A DNA stretch of 64,000 bases. Origin: Salinadaptatus halalkaliphilus (GTDB taxonomy: Archaea; Halobacteriota; Halobacteria; Halobacteriales; Natrialbaceae). The notes beneath the pieces were generated by a model that worked only from the letters and a program-made list of their open reading frames with translations, was not told the DNA's origin and made no database searches. The DNA lies in assembly GCF_006543045.1 (NCBI RefSeq), contig NZ_RBZW01000033.1:1-64000 (forward strand), written 5' to 3'. Every line of letters begins with the position of its first letter. Within the stretch, counting starts at the first letter, position 1. The position numbers and the translations under genes are program-made. Positions 35,354 through 44,586 of the stretch are shown here, piece by piece.

Positions 35354-36127
35354 CTACGAGAACATCAAATTCACTTCGATCGTATTCGCCGCCGATAACA
35401 GTTGATTCCGAAGTTCGTCGACATCCCACTCGTTCTCGAGGCGGTGTTGGGGCCCGGAAACGGCAATCGCACCGTAGACGGTTTCGTCGTTGTCCATGAT
35501 CGGGGCACCGATAGCGCTGATCCCTGGAACGTACTCGCTTCGATTGTAGGCGATTCCCGCGTCGCGGATGGACTCGAGTTCCTCGAACAGCGTTTCGCGG
35601 TCGGTGATGGTCTCCTCGGTGAAGGCGGGCAGTCCCCAGTCGTCGACGATCCGTTCGACCTTCTCGTCGTCGAAATGCGCCAGCATCACCTTTCCGCCGG
35701 CCGAACAGTGCAAATACGTCGGCGTGCCGACGTCGATGTCGGACGTGACCGATCGATTACCGTCGCGGGCCTGGATGATCGTGCCGAGGCCGTGCTGTTC
35801 TGTCGAACAGAGAACGCGTTCGCCGGTCCGATCGGAGAGATCGGCGCTGGGCGTTGCAGCGGCCTCGTACAGCGGTTCTGCGTGTTTGACATATTCACCG
35901 AACGAGAGGAATCGGAGACTCAATCGGTACTCGTCGCCCTCCTGAACGACGTAACCTTTCGACCGAAGCGTGCGCAGATGTGCGTGGACGGTGCTCTTTG
36001 CCAGCCCGGTTCGTTCGGTCACCGCCGTCACACCGGCGCCCTCGGCCCGCCAGAGCGCTTCGAGGACATCGAGTGTTTTTACCACTGCTTCGATTCTGCG
36101 GTCCCCCGACGTGCGTTGTGTTTCCAT
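35354..36127 (-). CDS. IclR-family transcriptional regulator
   Basis: 257 residues from ATG 36127 (METQRTSG), chosen because a TATA box precedes it by about 25 bases; an in-frame ATG at 36148 is less likely. N-terminal winged helix-turn-helix (ALWRAEGAGVTAVTERTGLA, STVHAHLRTLRSKGYV), then an effector domain (TYLHCSAGGKVMLAHF, EYVPGISAIGAPIMD). IclR proteins often repress catabolic operons and bind a small carbon compound. It is divergent from an acyl-CoA dehydrogenase operon with 147 bases between, a good candidate target. Confidence 0.93.
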   Translation of the reverse strand: METQRTSGDRRIEAVVKTLDVLEALWRAEGAGVTAVTERTGLAKSTVHAHLRTLRSKGYVVQEGDEYRLSLRFLSFGEYVKHAEPLYEAAATPSADLSDRTGERVLCSTEQHGLGTIIQARDGNRSVTSDIDVGTPTYLHCSAGGKVMLAHFDDEKVERIVDDWGLPAFTEETITDRETLFEELESIRDAGIAYNRSEYVPGISAIGAPIMDNDETVYGAIAVSGPQHRLENEWDVDELRNQLLSAANTIEVNLMFS

Positions 36128-36148
36128 ATAACGGTATTCGGCTAACAT

Positions 36149-36157
36149 CGATAAAGT
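36149..36157 (-). promoter_or_regulatory. TATA box of the iclR-type gene
   Basis: Minus-strand ACTTTATCG, about 22-30 bases before ATG 36127. It implies a leaderless mRNA. Confidence 0.5.
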
Positions 36158-36242
36158 TGTTCCGCTCGATTGAACGCAGTGGGGTCGCCAACGAGTCGGG
36201 TACTGCTGGGGAGACGATTCGGCGACACTGTACGCCACACCA

Positions 36243-36252
36243 ATATTTAAGT
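36243..36252 (+). promoter_or_regulatory. TATA box of the acyl-CoA dehydrogenase operon
   Basis: ATATTTAAGT lies 23-32 bases before ATG 36275, preceded by CACACCA. The IclR promoter is about 90 bases away on the other strand, so one operator could control both. Confidence 0.55.
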
Positions 36253-36274
36253 GGGCAGTTCTGTCATGTAGGTT

Positions 36275-37471
36275 ATGGACTTTAGCGAACCGTCCGAAGC
36301 TGTGCAAATCAAAAAAGCACTCGATGATTTCATCGAACAGGAAGTCGCACCACTCGAGAGCGAACACGAGCAGTTTCTCGGAGCCGACTACGAGAAACAC
36401 ATCGTCGACGAGAACCACCGACAGGTGCCCGAATACCGTGAAATCGTCGAGACCATCCGCAAGAAATCCGTCGAAGCGGGCTTCTACGGGATGACGATGC
36501 CCGAAGAGGTCGGTGGCGGCGATGTCGATATCCTCACGCGAGCGATCGTCGGCGAACACATGTCGAATCGGCCACCGGGGTTCCACAGCGCGATCTTCGG
36601 CGGGGCGGGCGGTCCGACGCCGATCCTGCTCGCGTGTGACGAAGACCAACGCGAGGAGTATCTAGACCCGCTGATGGACGGTGAGATCACGACCTGTTTC
36701 GCACTGACCGAGCCGGGCCACGGTAGTGACGCTCATCACATGGATTCACGCGCCGAGAAAGATGGCGACGAGTGGGTCATCAACGGGCAAAAGGTGTACA
36801 TTACGAACGGTCCGTACGCCGATTTCGCGATGGTCTTTGCCAGAACCAGCGGCGAAGATGGCGACCTCAGCGGCATTACCTGTTTCCTCGTCGACGCGGA
36901 CAACCCCGGCTTCGAAATCGGGACGATCCACCGAGCGATGGGGATGACGCCGGGAACCCACGCCGAACTGCACTTCGACGACTGTCGCGTGCCGGAAGAT
37001 CAGGTGCTCGGTGAAGTCGACCGCGGCTTCCAGTCGGCGATGGACTGGATCGGCGGCGGTCGGATCAACATCGCCGCCGGTTCGGTCGGTACCGCCCAGT
37101 TCCTGCTGGACATGTCCGTCGAATACGCCCGCAATCGAGAAACGTTCGACACGCCGATCGGCCACCGACAGGGAATCTCCTTCCAACTCGCGGAGCTCGC
37201 AACCGATATCGAACAGGTTCGACAGCTCTATCGCTACGCCGCCTGGAAGATGGACAACGGCGAACGCGCCCGCAAAGAAGAGTCGATGGCGAAACTCCGC
37301 GGGGCGAAACTCGCCAACGACGCCGCCGATATCGCGATGCAGGTCCACGGCGGTGCCGGCTTCATGAAAGACATGCCGATCGAGCGCAACTACCGCTCGG
37401 CACGCGTCTTCCGCATCTTCGAGGGGACCGACGAGATCCAGAAGCGAACGATCGCCCGCGAACTGATCTGA
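36275..37471 (+). CDS. Acyl-CoA dehydrogenase
   Basis: 398 residues. FAD-binding stretch CFALTEPGHGSDAHHM, then VITNGPYADFAMV-type loop, and catalytic E383 in FEGTDEIQKRTIAREL. It oxidises an acyl-CoA to the enoyl-CoA, passing electrons to ETF. It lies directly after an IclR-regulated promoter and overlaps the following hydrolase gene by one base (TGATG), so they form an operon. The substrate chain is unknown. The residues around the N-terminal domain are longer than SCAD-type enzymes. Confidence 0.93.
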   Translation: MDFSEPSEAVQIKKALDDFIEQEVAPLESEHEQFLGADYEKHIVDENHRQVPEYREIVETIRKKSVEAGFYGMTMPEEVGGGDVDILTRAIVGEHMSNRPPGFHSAIFGGAGGPTPILLACDEDQREEYLDPLMDGEITTCFALTEPGHGSDAHHMDSRAEKDGDEWVINGQKVYITNGPYADFAMVFARTSGEDGDLSGITCFLVDADNPGFEIGTIHRAMGMTPGTHAELHFDDCRVPEDQVLGEVDRGFQSAMDWIGGGRINIAAGSVGTAQFLLDMSVEYARNRETFDTPIGHRQGISFQLAELATDIEQVRQLYRYAAWKMDNGERARKEESMAKLRGAKLANDAADIAMQVHGGAGFMKDMPIERNYRSARVFRIFEGTDEIQKRTIARELI

Positions 37472-38454
37472 TGACGCGTGCCAGCGATGGCTCGAGGGCG
37501 GTCCAGCAACACGTCTCGAGGCTCCACTTCGAGATCGAGTGGCCGCCGAAACACGCCGCCGCCTACCTGATCGAGGCGCCGAACCCGATCCTGATCGACG
37601 CCGGCGATCCGACCGACAACGCCGCAACGACGATGGGCGACGAGCTTGCCGCTCGCGGCTACGAGCCGGGTGACCTCGAGGCGGTCGTCGTCACCCACCC
37701 CCACAGCGACCACATCGGGCAGGTACCGCTCTTCCGAGAGGCTGGCGTTCCCGTTTACGCGGCCCACCCGGTGATCGAGCAACTCGAGCGCGACGTCGAC
37801 GATCTGGCGGCTGGCGTTCGAGCGGTCGGTCGATCGGCCGGGCTTCACGGCGAGGCGATCGACAAGCAGGTCGATCGGGCACGGGACTCTCTAGAGCGCA
37901 ACCGACGACTGCTCGCGCCCGACTACGTCGAGGCGTTTTCCTTCGAGGAGCCGCTCGCGGTCGCGGGCCGGGAGTTCGAAGTCATCCACACGCCGGGGCA
38001 CCAGATCCACCACGCGAGCCTCGAGACGACGATCGACGACGAGCGCGTGCTGTTCAGTGGCGACGTCCTCATCGAGCCGTTCAGGGCCGCAGCGCTCAAC
38101 GTGGGGCTCGACGACGGCGCCTACGAAGCCGTCGACGATTTCCTGACGTCGATGGATCGGCTCGACGATCGGGCGATCGATCGGGTGTATCCCGGCCACG
38201 GTCCGGTGTTCACCGACGCCGACGCCGTCGTTCGGGAGACTCGAAGCGACCTCGAGGAGTTGCTCGCGGAGACGCTCGAGGCCGTCGAGGCAGCCGGACC
38301 CGCGACGCCGATCGAACTGACCAAATATCGGATCGGCGAGAGTCGCCATCCCGCAGGGATGCTCGATACGCTGGGCGCGCTCGGGACCCTCGAGCGCCGC
38401 GGCCGTGTCGGCTTCGAGCGCCGAGATGGGGCGCGATACTATCGATCGACGTGA
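37471..38454 (+). CDS. Metallo-beta-lactamase-fold hydrolase
   Basis: 327 residues. Zinc motif H76-P-H78-S-D80-H81 in VTHPHSDHIGQ, then HTPGHQIHHASL and VYPGHGPVFTDAD. C-terminal 70 residues form a winged-helix-like extension (MLDTLGALGTLERRGRVGFE). A close paralogue lies at 53905-54912. Linked to an acyl-CoA dehydrogenase, it may cleave an acyl thioester or lactone, but this is inference from location. Confidence 0.9.
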   Translation: MTRASDGSRAVQQHVSRLHFEIEWPPKHAAAYLIEAPNPILIDAGDPTDNAATTMGDELAARGYEPGDLEAVVVTHPHSDHIGQVPLFREAGVPVYAAHPVIEQLERDVDDLAAGVRAVGRSAGLHGEAIDKQVDRARDSLERNRRLLAPDYVEAFSFEEPLAVAGREFEVIHTPGHQIHHASLETTIDDERVLFSGDVLIEPFRAAALNVGLDDGAYEAVDDFLTSMDRLDDRAIDRVYPGHGPVFTDADAVVRETRSDLEELLAETLEAVEAAGPATPIELTKYRIGESRHPAGMLDTLGALGTLERRGRVGFERRDGARYYRST

Positions 38455-38480
38455 GCCTCGACCGACGACACCGAGGACGA

Positions 38481-39431
38481 TCAGACGACTCGATTCTCGA
38501 GGTCGTCGCCGGAACGGAATCGGTCGTAGTTGCGAAGAAAGATGTCGGCACAGCGCTCCCAGTAGTGGGGCGTCACGCCGGCAACGTGTGGGGTGAGCAA
38601 GACGTCGTCACGGTCCCACAGCGGTGATTCGTCGGGAAGGGGCTCCTCCTCGAAGACGTCCAGCGCAGCGCCGCGAAGCCCGTCGTCCTCGAGTGCGGTC
38701 ACGAGTGCGGACTGGTCGACGATCTCGCCCCGTGCGATGTTGACCAGGACGGCGTCGTCGGGGAGCGTCGCGAGCGCTTCGGCGTCGATGAGGCCGCGGG
38801 TTTCCTCGGTGAGCGGACAGGCGAGGACGAGGTAGTCGCTATCGCCGAGGACAACCTCGAGCTCGTCGGGGCTGTAGACGGCGTCGAGACTCTCGGGGGC
38901 GTCGGTTGGATCTCGCTTGGTCCCGATAATCCGCGAACCAAACGACTGACAGTAGTCGGCAACCTGCGAGCCGATCGCTCCGGTGCCGACGATGCCGACG
39001 GTTCGATCGCCGAGTTCGCCGGCGAAGTACCGATCCCACTCGCGGTCACGTTGCTGGCTGCGAGCGCGGTTGAACCGGCGTTCGAAATACAGCAGCCCGG
39101 TGAGGACGTGCTGGCCGATCGGTTTGGCGTGAACGCCCGATGCAGACGTCAGCATCACGTCACGGTCGGCCAACGCCTCGTGATCGTACGCGTCCGTACC
39201 GGCACTGAGTGCCTGGACCCAGCGGAGTCCCTCGGCGGCCTCGAGCGCCTCGGGCGGCAGTCGATGGGTCACAGCGATATCAACCTCGTCGACGAGCTCG
39301 AGGAATCGCTCCTCGTCGGTGACGTGCTCGATCTCAAGGTCGGGTCGGCGCTGCTCGATCGCCTCGACGAGCGGCGGGCCGCCCCCCTCGAGGACGTACG
39401 GTGTGACGACGATCGTTTCATCGGTTGGCAT
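38481..39431 (-). CDS. D-2-hydroxyacid dehydrogenase
   Basis: 316 residues from ATG 39431 (MPTDETIVVT). The NAD-binding loop is VGIVGTGAIGSQVADYCQ. Other family features are LVLACPLTEETRGLI, NIARGEIVDQSALV (catalytic Arg region), and the C-terminal TPHVAGVTPHYWER, which replaces the more common His loop with a Tyr/Trp-rich one. It probably reduces an alpha-keto acid or hydroxypyruvate. It is convergent with the metallo-hydrolase gene. Confidence 0.92.
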   Translation of the reverse strand: MPTDETIVVTPYVLEGGGPPLVEAIEQRRPDLEIEHVTDEERFLELVDEVDIAVTHRLPPEALEAAEGLRWVQALSAGTDAYDHEALADRDVMLTSASGVHAKPIGQHVLTGLLYFERRFNRARSQQRDREWDRYFAGELGDRTVGIVGTGAIGSQVADYCQSFGSRIIGTKRDPTDAPESLDAVYSPDELEVVLGDSDYLVLACPLTEETRGLIDAEALATLPDDAVLVNIARGEIVDQSALVTALEDDGLRGAALDVFEEEPLPDESPLWDRDDVLLTPHVAGVTPHYWERCADIFLRNYDRFRSGDDLENRVV

Positions 39432-40037
39432 GACTCGCGGTAGGACCAACCGATACAAAGAAGCTGCGGCTCTCGTGCCCGTCACGACCTGTGGGACGCC
39501 AATCCACGACAGGCGACTGCCAACCGGGTACTCGGCTACGGCTGTCGGACGGCAGTCAGTGAAAATGAGGTTTCGAATTCACGGCCGTCGCCCTTGGGAC
39601 GGCCGCAGGAGCGCGACCGATCGTCGACTCGTTCCGTCCGGCAGTATGACTGTAATTCCCCCCATCCGCGACGGGTTTCCATACACTTTTGAAGATATCA
39701 GCCAAACCGGGCGATATGACCTCCGACCTCGTGTCGCCGACCGGTCGCTTGCCCCTCGACGCGGCCAGTGCTGGCGACCACGCTGTGTGCCGGCACCACC
39801 CCGACCGCCGGCCGAGACGTGATCCACGTTTCGCTACGGGTTCCGACCGTGCGCCCACCCGCGGGCGAATCATGCAGACGGTAGTCGACAGCGAACCGTG
39901 ATCGCCATCGTCTCCGTTCCCACCGGGCGACGGCACCGACGGAGCGATCGACTACCGGTCACCGACCAGTCAGTACTGGCTCGTCGTCTCTCGAGTCGAA
40001 CCGACAGCTCCTCGAGCGCGGGCGTACTCGGACAGGT
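39432..40037. other. Intergenic region, possibly with a decayed gene start
   Basis: 606 bases between divergent genes. ATG 39716 reads MTSDLVSPTGRLPLDAASAGDH, with an AT-rich ACACTTTTGAAG 22-33 bases upstream, then degenerates into Arg-rich sequence, ending at 39901. Another frame continues plausibly (AGTTPTAGRDVIHVSLR). This could be the start of a gene broken by a frameshift. Nothing else stands out. Confidence 0.35.
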
Positions 40038-41348
40038 ATGAGCGAGGAAGACTCGAGCGCGGCCCAGGAGACGTTTTCCCGCCGTGAGATCAGGACCGTC
40101 GCCCTCGCGATCATCGCGGGCGTCTTCTTCGGCGGTATCGCAACCGGCGTTGCCTTCCCGACCCTGCCCTTGCTCGACGAGACGCTTGTGATCAGTGCGG
40201 TGATGTTGAGTCTCATCCTCTCGGCGAACCGTATCTCGCGGCTGTTTATGAACACGCCCGCGGGAACTATCATCGACCGCGTCGGGACCCGGGTGCCGAT
40301 GATCATCGGCCTCTACACGCAGGCGCTTGCCCCCTTCGGCTACGTCGTCGGCCTCTACACACCGTCGTACATCCTCGGCACGGTCCCGATCCTGGGTGAG
40401 GTGTCGCTTCCCGGCCTCGTCTTCGTCCTCTCGAGGTTCGTCTGGGGGATCGGGAGCGCGTTCGTCTTCCTGGGTGCGTTCGCGACGATCACGTACGTGA
40501 CGACGACGGCCAACCGCGGCCAGTGGGTCGGGTACATGCGCGGCGGCCAGTCGCTTGGTTTTCCGACGGGGTTGGTCGTCGGCGGCGTGTTGACCGACAT
40601 CGCCAGTATGGAGGTTGCGTTTCTGGTCGCCGGCGTGCTCGCGCTCGCCGCCGGCACTATCGCCGCGATCGTTCTGCCCGACGTACACAGCGGCGCAGAC
40701 GAGCGTTCGGCGAGGCTTCGGGATATCCCCGCCCTCGTCCGCAGCCGCCCACCCGTGGCGTTGATCGGCTTCGGAAACTTCACCGTTCGATTCCTCTGGG
40801 GCGGCATCATCCTCTCGACGCTGGCGCGATACGCGTCGGTCCACGAGATGGAACTGACGGTCCTCGGTGCGGCGGGTATCAGCGGCATCGTCATGGGACT
40901 GGGTGTGGTGACGATGGGTGGGACGACGGTGCTGACCGGCTGGCTCTCGGATCGTCTTCAGGACCGCTCGATACTGACGCTGCCAGCCTTTTGCTCGATG
41001 TGTCTCGGATTCCTGATCATCGCGTACGTCCCGACGATCGAAGCGTTGCTCGTCGCCATCGTCCTCATCGGTGCGGGACTAGGCGCGGCAGCGCCCGCAA
41101 TGCTTGCGATTCTCGGCGACGTCACACCAGGAGACGAACTCGGTCGCATGGGAAGTGTGTACAACGTGATGGGTGACATCGGCCTGAGCCTCGGTCCGCT
41201 CGTCGCGATTCCGGCTGTCGATCTCTGGTTTGGTTATCAGTTGACCTACGTCCTCTGTGCCGCCCTCGTCTTGAGCTGTCTGATACTCGTATCTGTGCCG
41301 CTGTTGCGCAATCCCGAGATCACGACGGGAACGATCGACGCCGATTGA
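40038..41348 (+). CDS. MFS transporter
   Basis: 436 residues with about 12 hydrophobic segments. The N-terminal domain has the typical cytoplasmic A-like motif between helices 2 and 3 (NTPAGTIIDRVGTRVPMI). A central charged loop near residue 220 (DVHSGADERSARLRD) separates the two halves. The second half repeats the motif (LTGWLSDRLQDRS). Substrate unknown. It lies just before the CUT1-type ABC operon. Its TGA is the first codon of a palindromic element. Confidence 0.9.
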   Translation: MSEEDSSAAQETFSRREIRTVALAIIAGVFFGGIATGVAFPTLPLLDETLVISAVMLSLILSANRISRLFMNTPAGTIIDRVGTRVPMIIGLYTQALAPFGYVVGLYTPSYILGTVPILGEVSLPGLVFVLSRFVWGIGSAFVFLGAFATITYVTTTANRGQWVGYMRGGQSLGFPTGLVVGGVLTDIASMEVAFLVAGVLALAAGTIAAIVLPDVHSGADERSARLRDIPALVRSRPPVALIGFGNFTVRFLWGGIILSTLARYASVHEMELTVLGAAGISGIVMGLGVVTMGGTTVLTGWLSDRLQDRSILTLPAFCSMCLGFLIIAYVPTIEALLVAIVLIGAGLGAAAPAMLAILGDVTPGDELGRMGSVYNVMGDIGLSLGPLVAIPAVDLWFGYQLTYVLCAALVLSCLILVSVPLLRNPEITTGTIDAD

Positions 41349-41428
41349 GACGCGCTGTCGGAACGTTTTCCCGGCGAAACCGCTACCGTCCCGATTGCGC
41401 CAGTAACGACCGACAGCAAACCGTATGA
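41346..41428. repeat. Stop-type palindromic element, copy E
   Basis: Begins TGAGACGCGCTGTCGG at the MFS stop codon and ends CGACAGCAAACCGTATGA. The ends pair partly and the core is degenerate (CCGGCG with CGCCAG). A second right-hand half (TATGAAACCGCCTGCTGTC) follows to about 41443. This copy is decaying. Confidence 0.6.
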
Positions 41429-41585
41429 AACCGCCTGCTGTCCGTCTGAGATAGTCGTTTCGAACGGCCGGTTCTGATTACCCTCGCTCGCTCGAGAGCC
41501 GAGACCACAGCGACCAGCCGTGTTTTCCTCGTAATCACCCGACAGCAACGAAACTGTTAACAAATATGCCGTGTATTGTCATCCC

Positions 41586-42533
41586 ATGGCAATCGACACG
41601 GAGCCAGTTGATCGGTCCCGTCGGTTCTTCGAAGACGGGTTCTCGATCGGCCGATTCGAGATCACCTCCGACGACTTCTGGGGGTGGTTGACGATCTTAC
41701 CGGTGTTGGCGTTGTACACGCTTATCGCGCTCATCCCGATCGGGTTCGCGATCCTCGCTTCACTACACAACGTGCCGCTGTTGAATCCTGAGTGGGAGTT
41801 CGTCGGACTCAGCAACTACGTTGAGGTCTTCCAGCTCGATCGGTTCTGGGGCTCGATGTGGCGCGGTGGGGTGTTCATGGTCGGCTCGACGATCATCCAG
41901 TTGGCCGTCGGCGTCTGGATGGCACTGGTAATCAACAAGCTCACGCGGGGTAGTCGGCTCCTGAGCACGCTCGTGTTTACGTCCTACCTCATCCCGACGA
42001 TCATCGTGACGATGATGTTCCTGTTCATGCTCGATCCGTACGACGGCGTGTTACACGCCGCTGGCGTGCGACTGGGGATCTGGGAAGGGTTCCTGCTTGG
42101 CAACACCAGCCTCTCGATGGGAGCAGTCATCCTCATCAGTAGCTGGAAGTTCTCGGCGTTCGTGACGCTGTTTACCCTCGCACAGCTGCAGTCGATCCCC
42201 GACCGCTTCTACGAGGCTGCGAAAGTCAGCGGTGCGACGACCTGGGAGATGTTTCGTGACATTACGCTCCCGCGGATCTTCGGTGCGATCCTGGTGGTGA
42301 TCTTCCTGCGTGCCGTGTTCATGTTCAACAAGTACGACATCATCTGGCAACTCACCCAGGGCGGTCCCGGGAGCGCGACGACGACGATGCCGATCCTCGC
42401 CTACACGGAGACGTTCGACGCCAACGCCTACGGACTCGGGAACGCAGTCGCGATCGTGATGTTCCTGTTCTTGCTCGTCAGCGGTATTCTTTACCTGAAG
42501 TACGCGAACCCAAGCCAGGAGGTCCAAACATGA
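41586..42533 (+). CDS. ABC sugar-type importer permease (MalF/UgpA-like)
   Basis: 315 residues from ATG 41586. Six hydrophobic segments. It carries the CUT1 EAA loop (FYEAAKVSGATTWEMFRDIT, PRIFGAILVV), which contacts the ATPase. First gene of a four-gene operon with a second permease, ATPase and binding protein. The ATGA overlap with the next gene supports coupled translation. A GTG at 41571 is possible but lacks signals. Confidence 0.9.
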   Translation: MAIDTEPVDRSRRFFEDGFSIGRFEITSDDFWGWLTILPVLALYTLIALIPIGFAILASLHNVPLLNPEWEFVGLSNYVEVFQLDRFWGSMWRGGVFMVGSTIIQLAVGVWMALVINKLTRGSRLLSTLVFTSYLIPTIIVTMMFLFMLDPYDGVLHAAGVRLGIWEGFLLGNTSLSMGAVILISSWKFSAFVTLFTLAQLQSIPDRFYEAAKVSGATTWEMFRDITLPRIFGAILVVIFLRAVFMFNKYDIIWQLTQGGPGSATTTMPILAYTETFDANAYGLGNAVAIVMFLFLLVSGILYLKYANPSQEVQT

Positions 42534-43411
42534 GTACCGAACGCGATTCCGACACGTTCGGCCGGTCGTTTCGCATCTCACACACCTACCGCAGCGTCGC
42601 CTACAAACTCGGGCTCTACGGCAGCGCAGCCGTCCTTGTGGCGATTCTCGGATTCCCCATCTACTGGATGGCCCAGAACGCGTTCAAGACCCGACTCGGC
42701 ATTCAGGAAGGGATCACGTTTCTCCCGTCGGCGGAGACCTTCACCGTCGAACAGTTCGAGATCATCTTCAATCCGACCGTCGGACGGTACCTCCTGAACA
42801 GTTTCATCGTCACCGCAGGCGTCGTCATCACCGTCATCGTCGTCTCGTTGATCGCCGGCTACGGGCTCGCGCGCTTCGACTACAAACACAAGGTCAAGAC
42901 GGCCCGATTCTTGCTCCTTGGCTACATGTTCAGCCCGATCGTGCTCGCGATCCCGCTGTATCTCATCTGGGATACCCTCGGACTGCTCAACCGATACGTC
43001 GGGCTCATCCTCGCACTGAGTGCCGTCTCGATGCCCTTCGCAGTCTGGCTCATGTGGAAGTACATCCAGACCATCCCCGAATCGATGGAGGAGTCCGCCT
43101 GGGTCGCCGGCGCCTCGAGATGGCGCGGGTTCCGGGACGTGATCGTTCCCCAGACCAAGCCCGCGATGATCGCGAACTCGGTGTTCGCGTTCGCCATCGC
43201 ATGGGGTGACTTCACCTTCGCACACATCCTCATGCCGGACAACGAGGCGACGACGTTTCCACCGGGTATCTTCCGGCTCTTTCACTCCTCGTGGGAGACC
43301 GGCTGGGCAGAGTTTATGGCGGTGAGCCTGCTGGTGTCGCTGCCGCCGCTTCTGTTTGCGTTCTTCCTCCAGTCGTATCTCCTGCAAGGGTTCAAGATTC
43401 GAGCACTCTAA
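42530..43411 (+). CDS. ABC sugar-type importer permease (MalG/UgpE-like)
   Basis: 293 residues. Six hydrophobic segments and the EAA loop (MEESAWVAGASRWRGFRDV, PQTKPAMIANSV). Pairs with the preceding permease to form the membrane channel. The N-terminus starts with 28 polar residues before the first helix. Confidence 0.9.
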   Translation: MSTERDSDTFGRSFRISHTYRSVAYKLGLYGSAAVLVAILGFPIYWMAQNAFKTRLGIQEGITFLPSAETFTVEQFEIIFNPTVGRYLLNSFIVTAGVVITVIVVSLIAGYGLARFDYKHKVKTARFLLLGYMFSPIVLAIPLYLIWDTLGLLNRYVGLILALSAVSMPFAVWLMWKYIQTIPESMEESAWVAGASRWRGFRDVIVPQTKPAMIANSVFAFAIAWGDFTFAHILMPDNEATTFPPGIFRLFHSSWETGWAEFMAVSLLVSLPPLLFAFFLQSYLLQGFKIRAL

Positions 43412-43457
43412 GGAGAATAGTTAACTAATATCATACCAACACAATACAATACGAATC

Positions 43458-44534
43458 ATGGTCGACGTTACAATCGAAAACCTGACGAAAGAGTTCGGAC
43501 AGCTCGTGGCAGTCGACGACTTCTCCCTGACGATCGAAGACGGGGAGTTCATCACCCTCGTGGGTCCCTCCGGCTGTGGCAAGACGACGACACTGCGGTG
43601 TGTCGCCGGCCTGGAGAGCTCCACCTCCGGCCAGATCAAATTTGGCGATCACGACGTGACCGACTACCCGGTCCAGCAGCGAGGGATCGCCTTACTGTTC
43701 CAGGACATCGCACTCTACCCGCACATGTCGGTCCGGGAAAACATGGCGTATCCGCTGAAACTCGAGGGCGCGAGCAAAGAGAAACGAAACGACCGCGTCC
43801 GAGAAGCCGCGGAGATGTTACAGATTACCGATCAACTCGATAAGTACCCAAACGAGCTCTCGGGCGGCCAACAACAACGCGTCGCGCTCGGCCGATCGAT
43901 CGTCCGCCAGCCGACAATGTTCCTGTTCGACGAACCGATGAGCGACTTAGACGCGAAGCTCAAACACGAACTGCGGCCGCTGTTTGCAGAGGTCACCGAG
44001 AAGGTCGGCTGTCCGACGATGTACGTGACCCACGATCAGGAGGAGGCGATGACGATGAGCGATCGGATCGCCGTGATGAACGACGGCGAACTCGAGCAGG
44101 TCGGGACTCCGAACGAGGTATATAACGAACCGGAAACGGCGTTCGTCGGCGAGTTTATCGGCCGACCGAACATGGAGTTTTTCGACGCGTCGGTCTCGCG
44201 GCGAAACGGCTCGCTGGACATCGACATCGGCGATGCAACCTACGAAATCGGGGCGAACCAGGCGCTCGACCAGTACGACGGGGGCAACGTCCGTATCGGC
44301 ATCCGTCCACAGGACATCACGGTCGTCGAGGACCCGGACGACGGGCTTACCGCCGACCACGTCTTCGACGAAACGCTCGGCGACCAGACTCACAGCCAGT
44401 TCGAGACGCCGCTTGGACGGATTACCGTCGTGACGCCACCACAGTTCAGAGGGAACGAATCACAGTACGGCCTCCAGCTCGAGCCCGACTACATGAAAAC
44501 GTTCGATCCCGACAGCGGACTCCGCGTCGATTAA
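43458..44534 (+). CDS. ABC importer ATP-binding protein (MalK/UgpC-like)
   Basis: 358 residues. Walker A GPSGCGKTTTLR, Q-loop in LLFQDIALYPHMSVRENMAY, signature LSGGQQQRVALGRS, Walker B FLFDEPMSDLDAKL and H-loop YVTHDQEEAMTMSD. The C-terminal 110 residues are the regulatory TOBE-like domain (RIGIRPQDITVVEDPDD). It follows the permeases by 46 bases. The Asp-Glu pair (DEPMSDLD) is intact. Confidence 0.95.
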   Translation: MVDVTIENLTKEFGQLVAVDDFSLTIEDGEFITLVGPSGCGKTTTLRCVAGLESSTSGQIKFGDHDVTDYPVQQRGIALLFQDIALYPHMSVRENMAYPLKLEGASKEKRNDRVREAAEMLQITDQLDKYPNELSGGQQQRVALGRSIVRQPTMFLFDEPMSDLDAKLKHELRPLFAEVTEKVGCPTMYVTHDQEEAMTMSDRIAVMNDGELEQVGTPNEVYNEPETAFVGEFIGRPNMEFFDASVSRRNGSLDIDIGDATYEIGANQALDQYDGGNVRIGIRPQDITVVEDPDDGLTADHVFDETLGDQTHSQFETPLGRITVVTPPQFRGNESQYGLQLEPDYMKTFDPDSGLRVD

Positions 44535-44553
44535 CCGGCAAGGTAGACGGTAT

Positions 44554-44564
44554 CTTTATAATGG
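44554..44564 (+). promoter_or_regulatory. TATA box of the ABC binding-protein gene
   Basis: CTTTATAATGG lies 23-33 bases before ATG 44587, so the binding protein can be transcribed separately and probably at higher level than the permeases. Confidence 0.5.
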
Positions 44565-44586
44565 TTGTTAACATTGTACGTGGTAT

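Noticed and set aside
35354-36649. Longer version of the IclR protein (431 residues)
   Set aside because: The extension runs antisense into the acyl-CoA dehydrogenase; promoter position and family length support ATG 36127.
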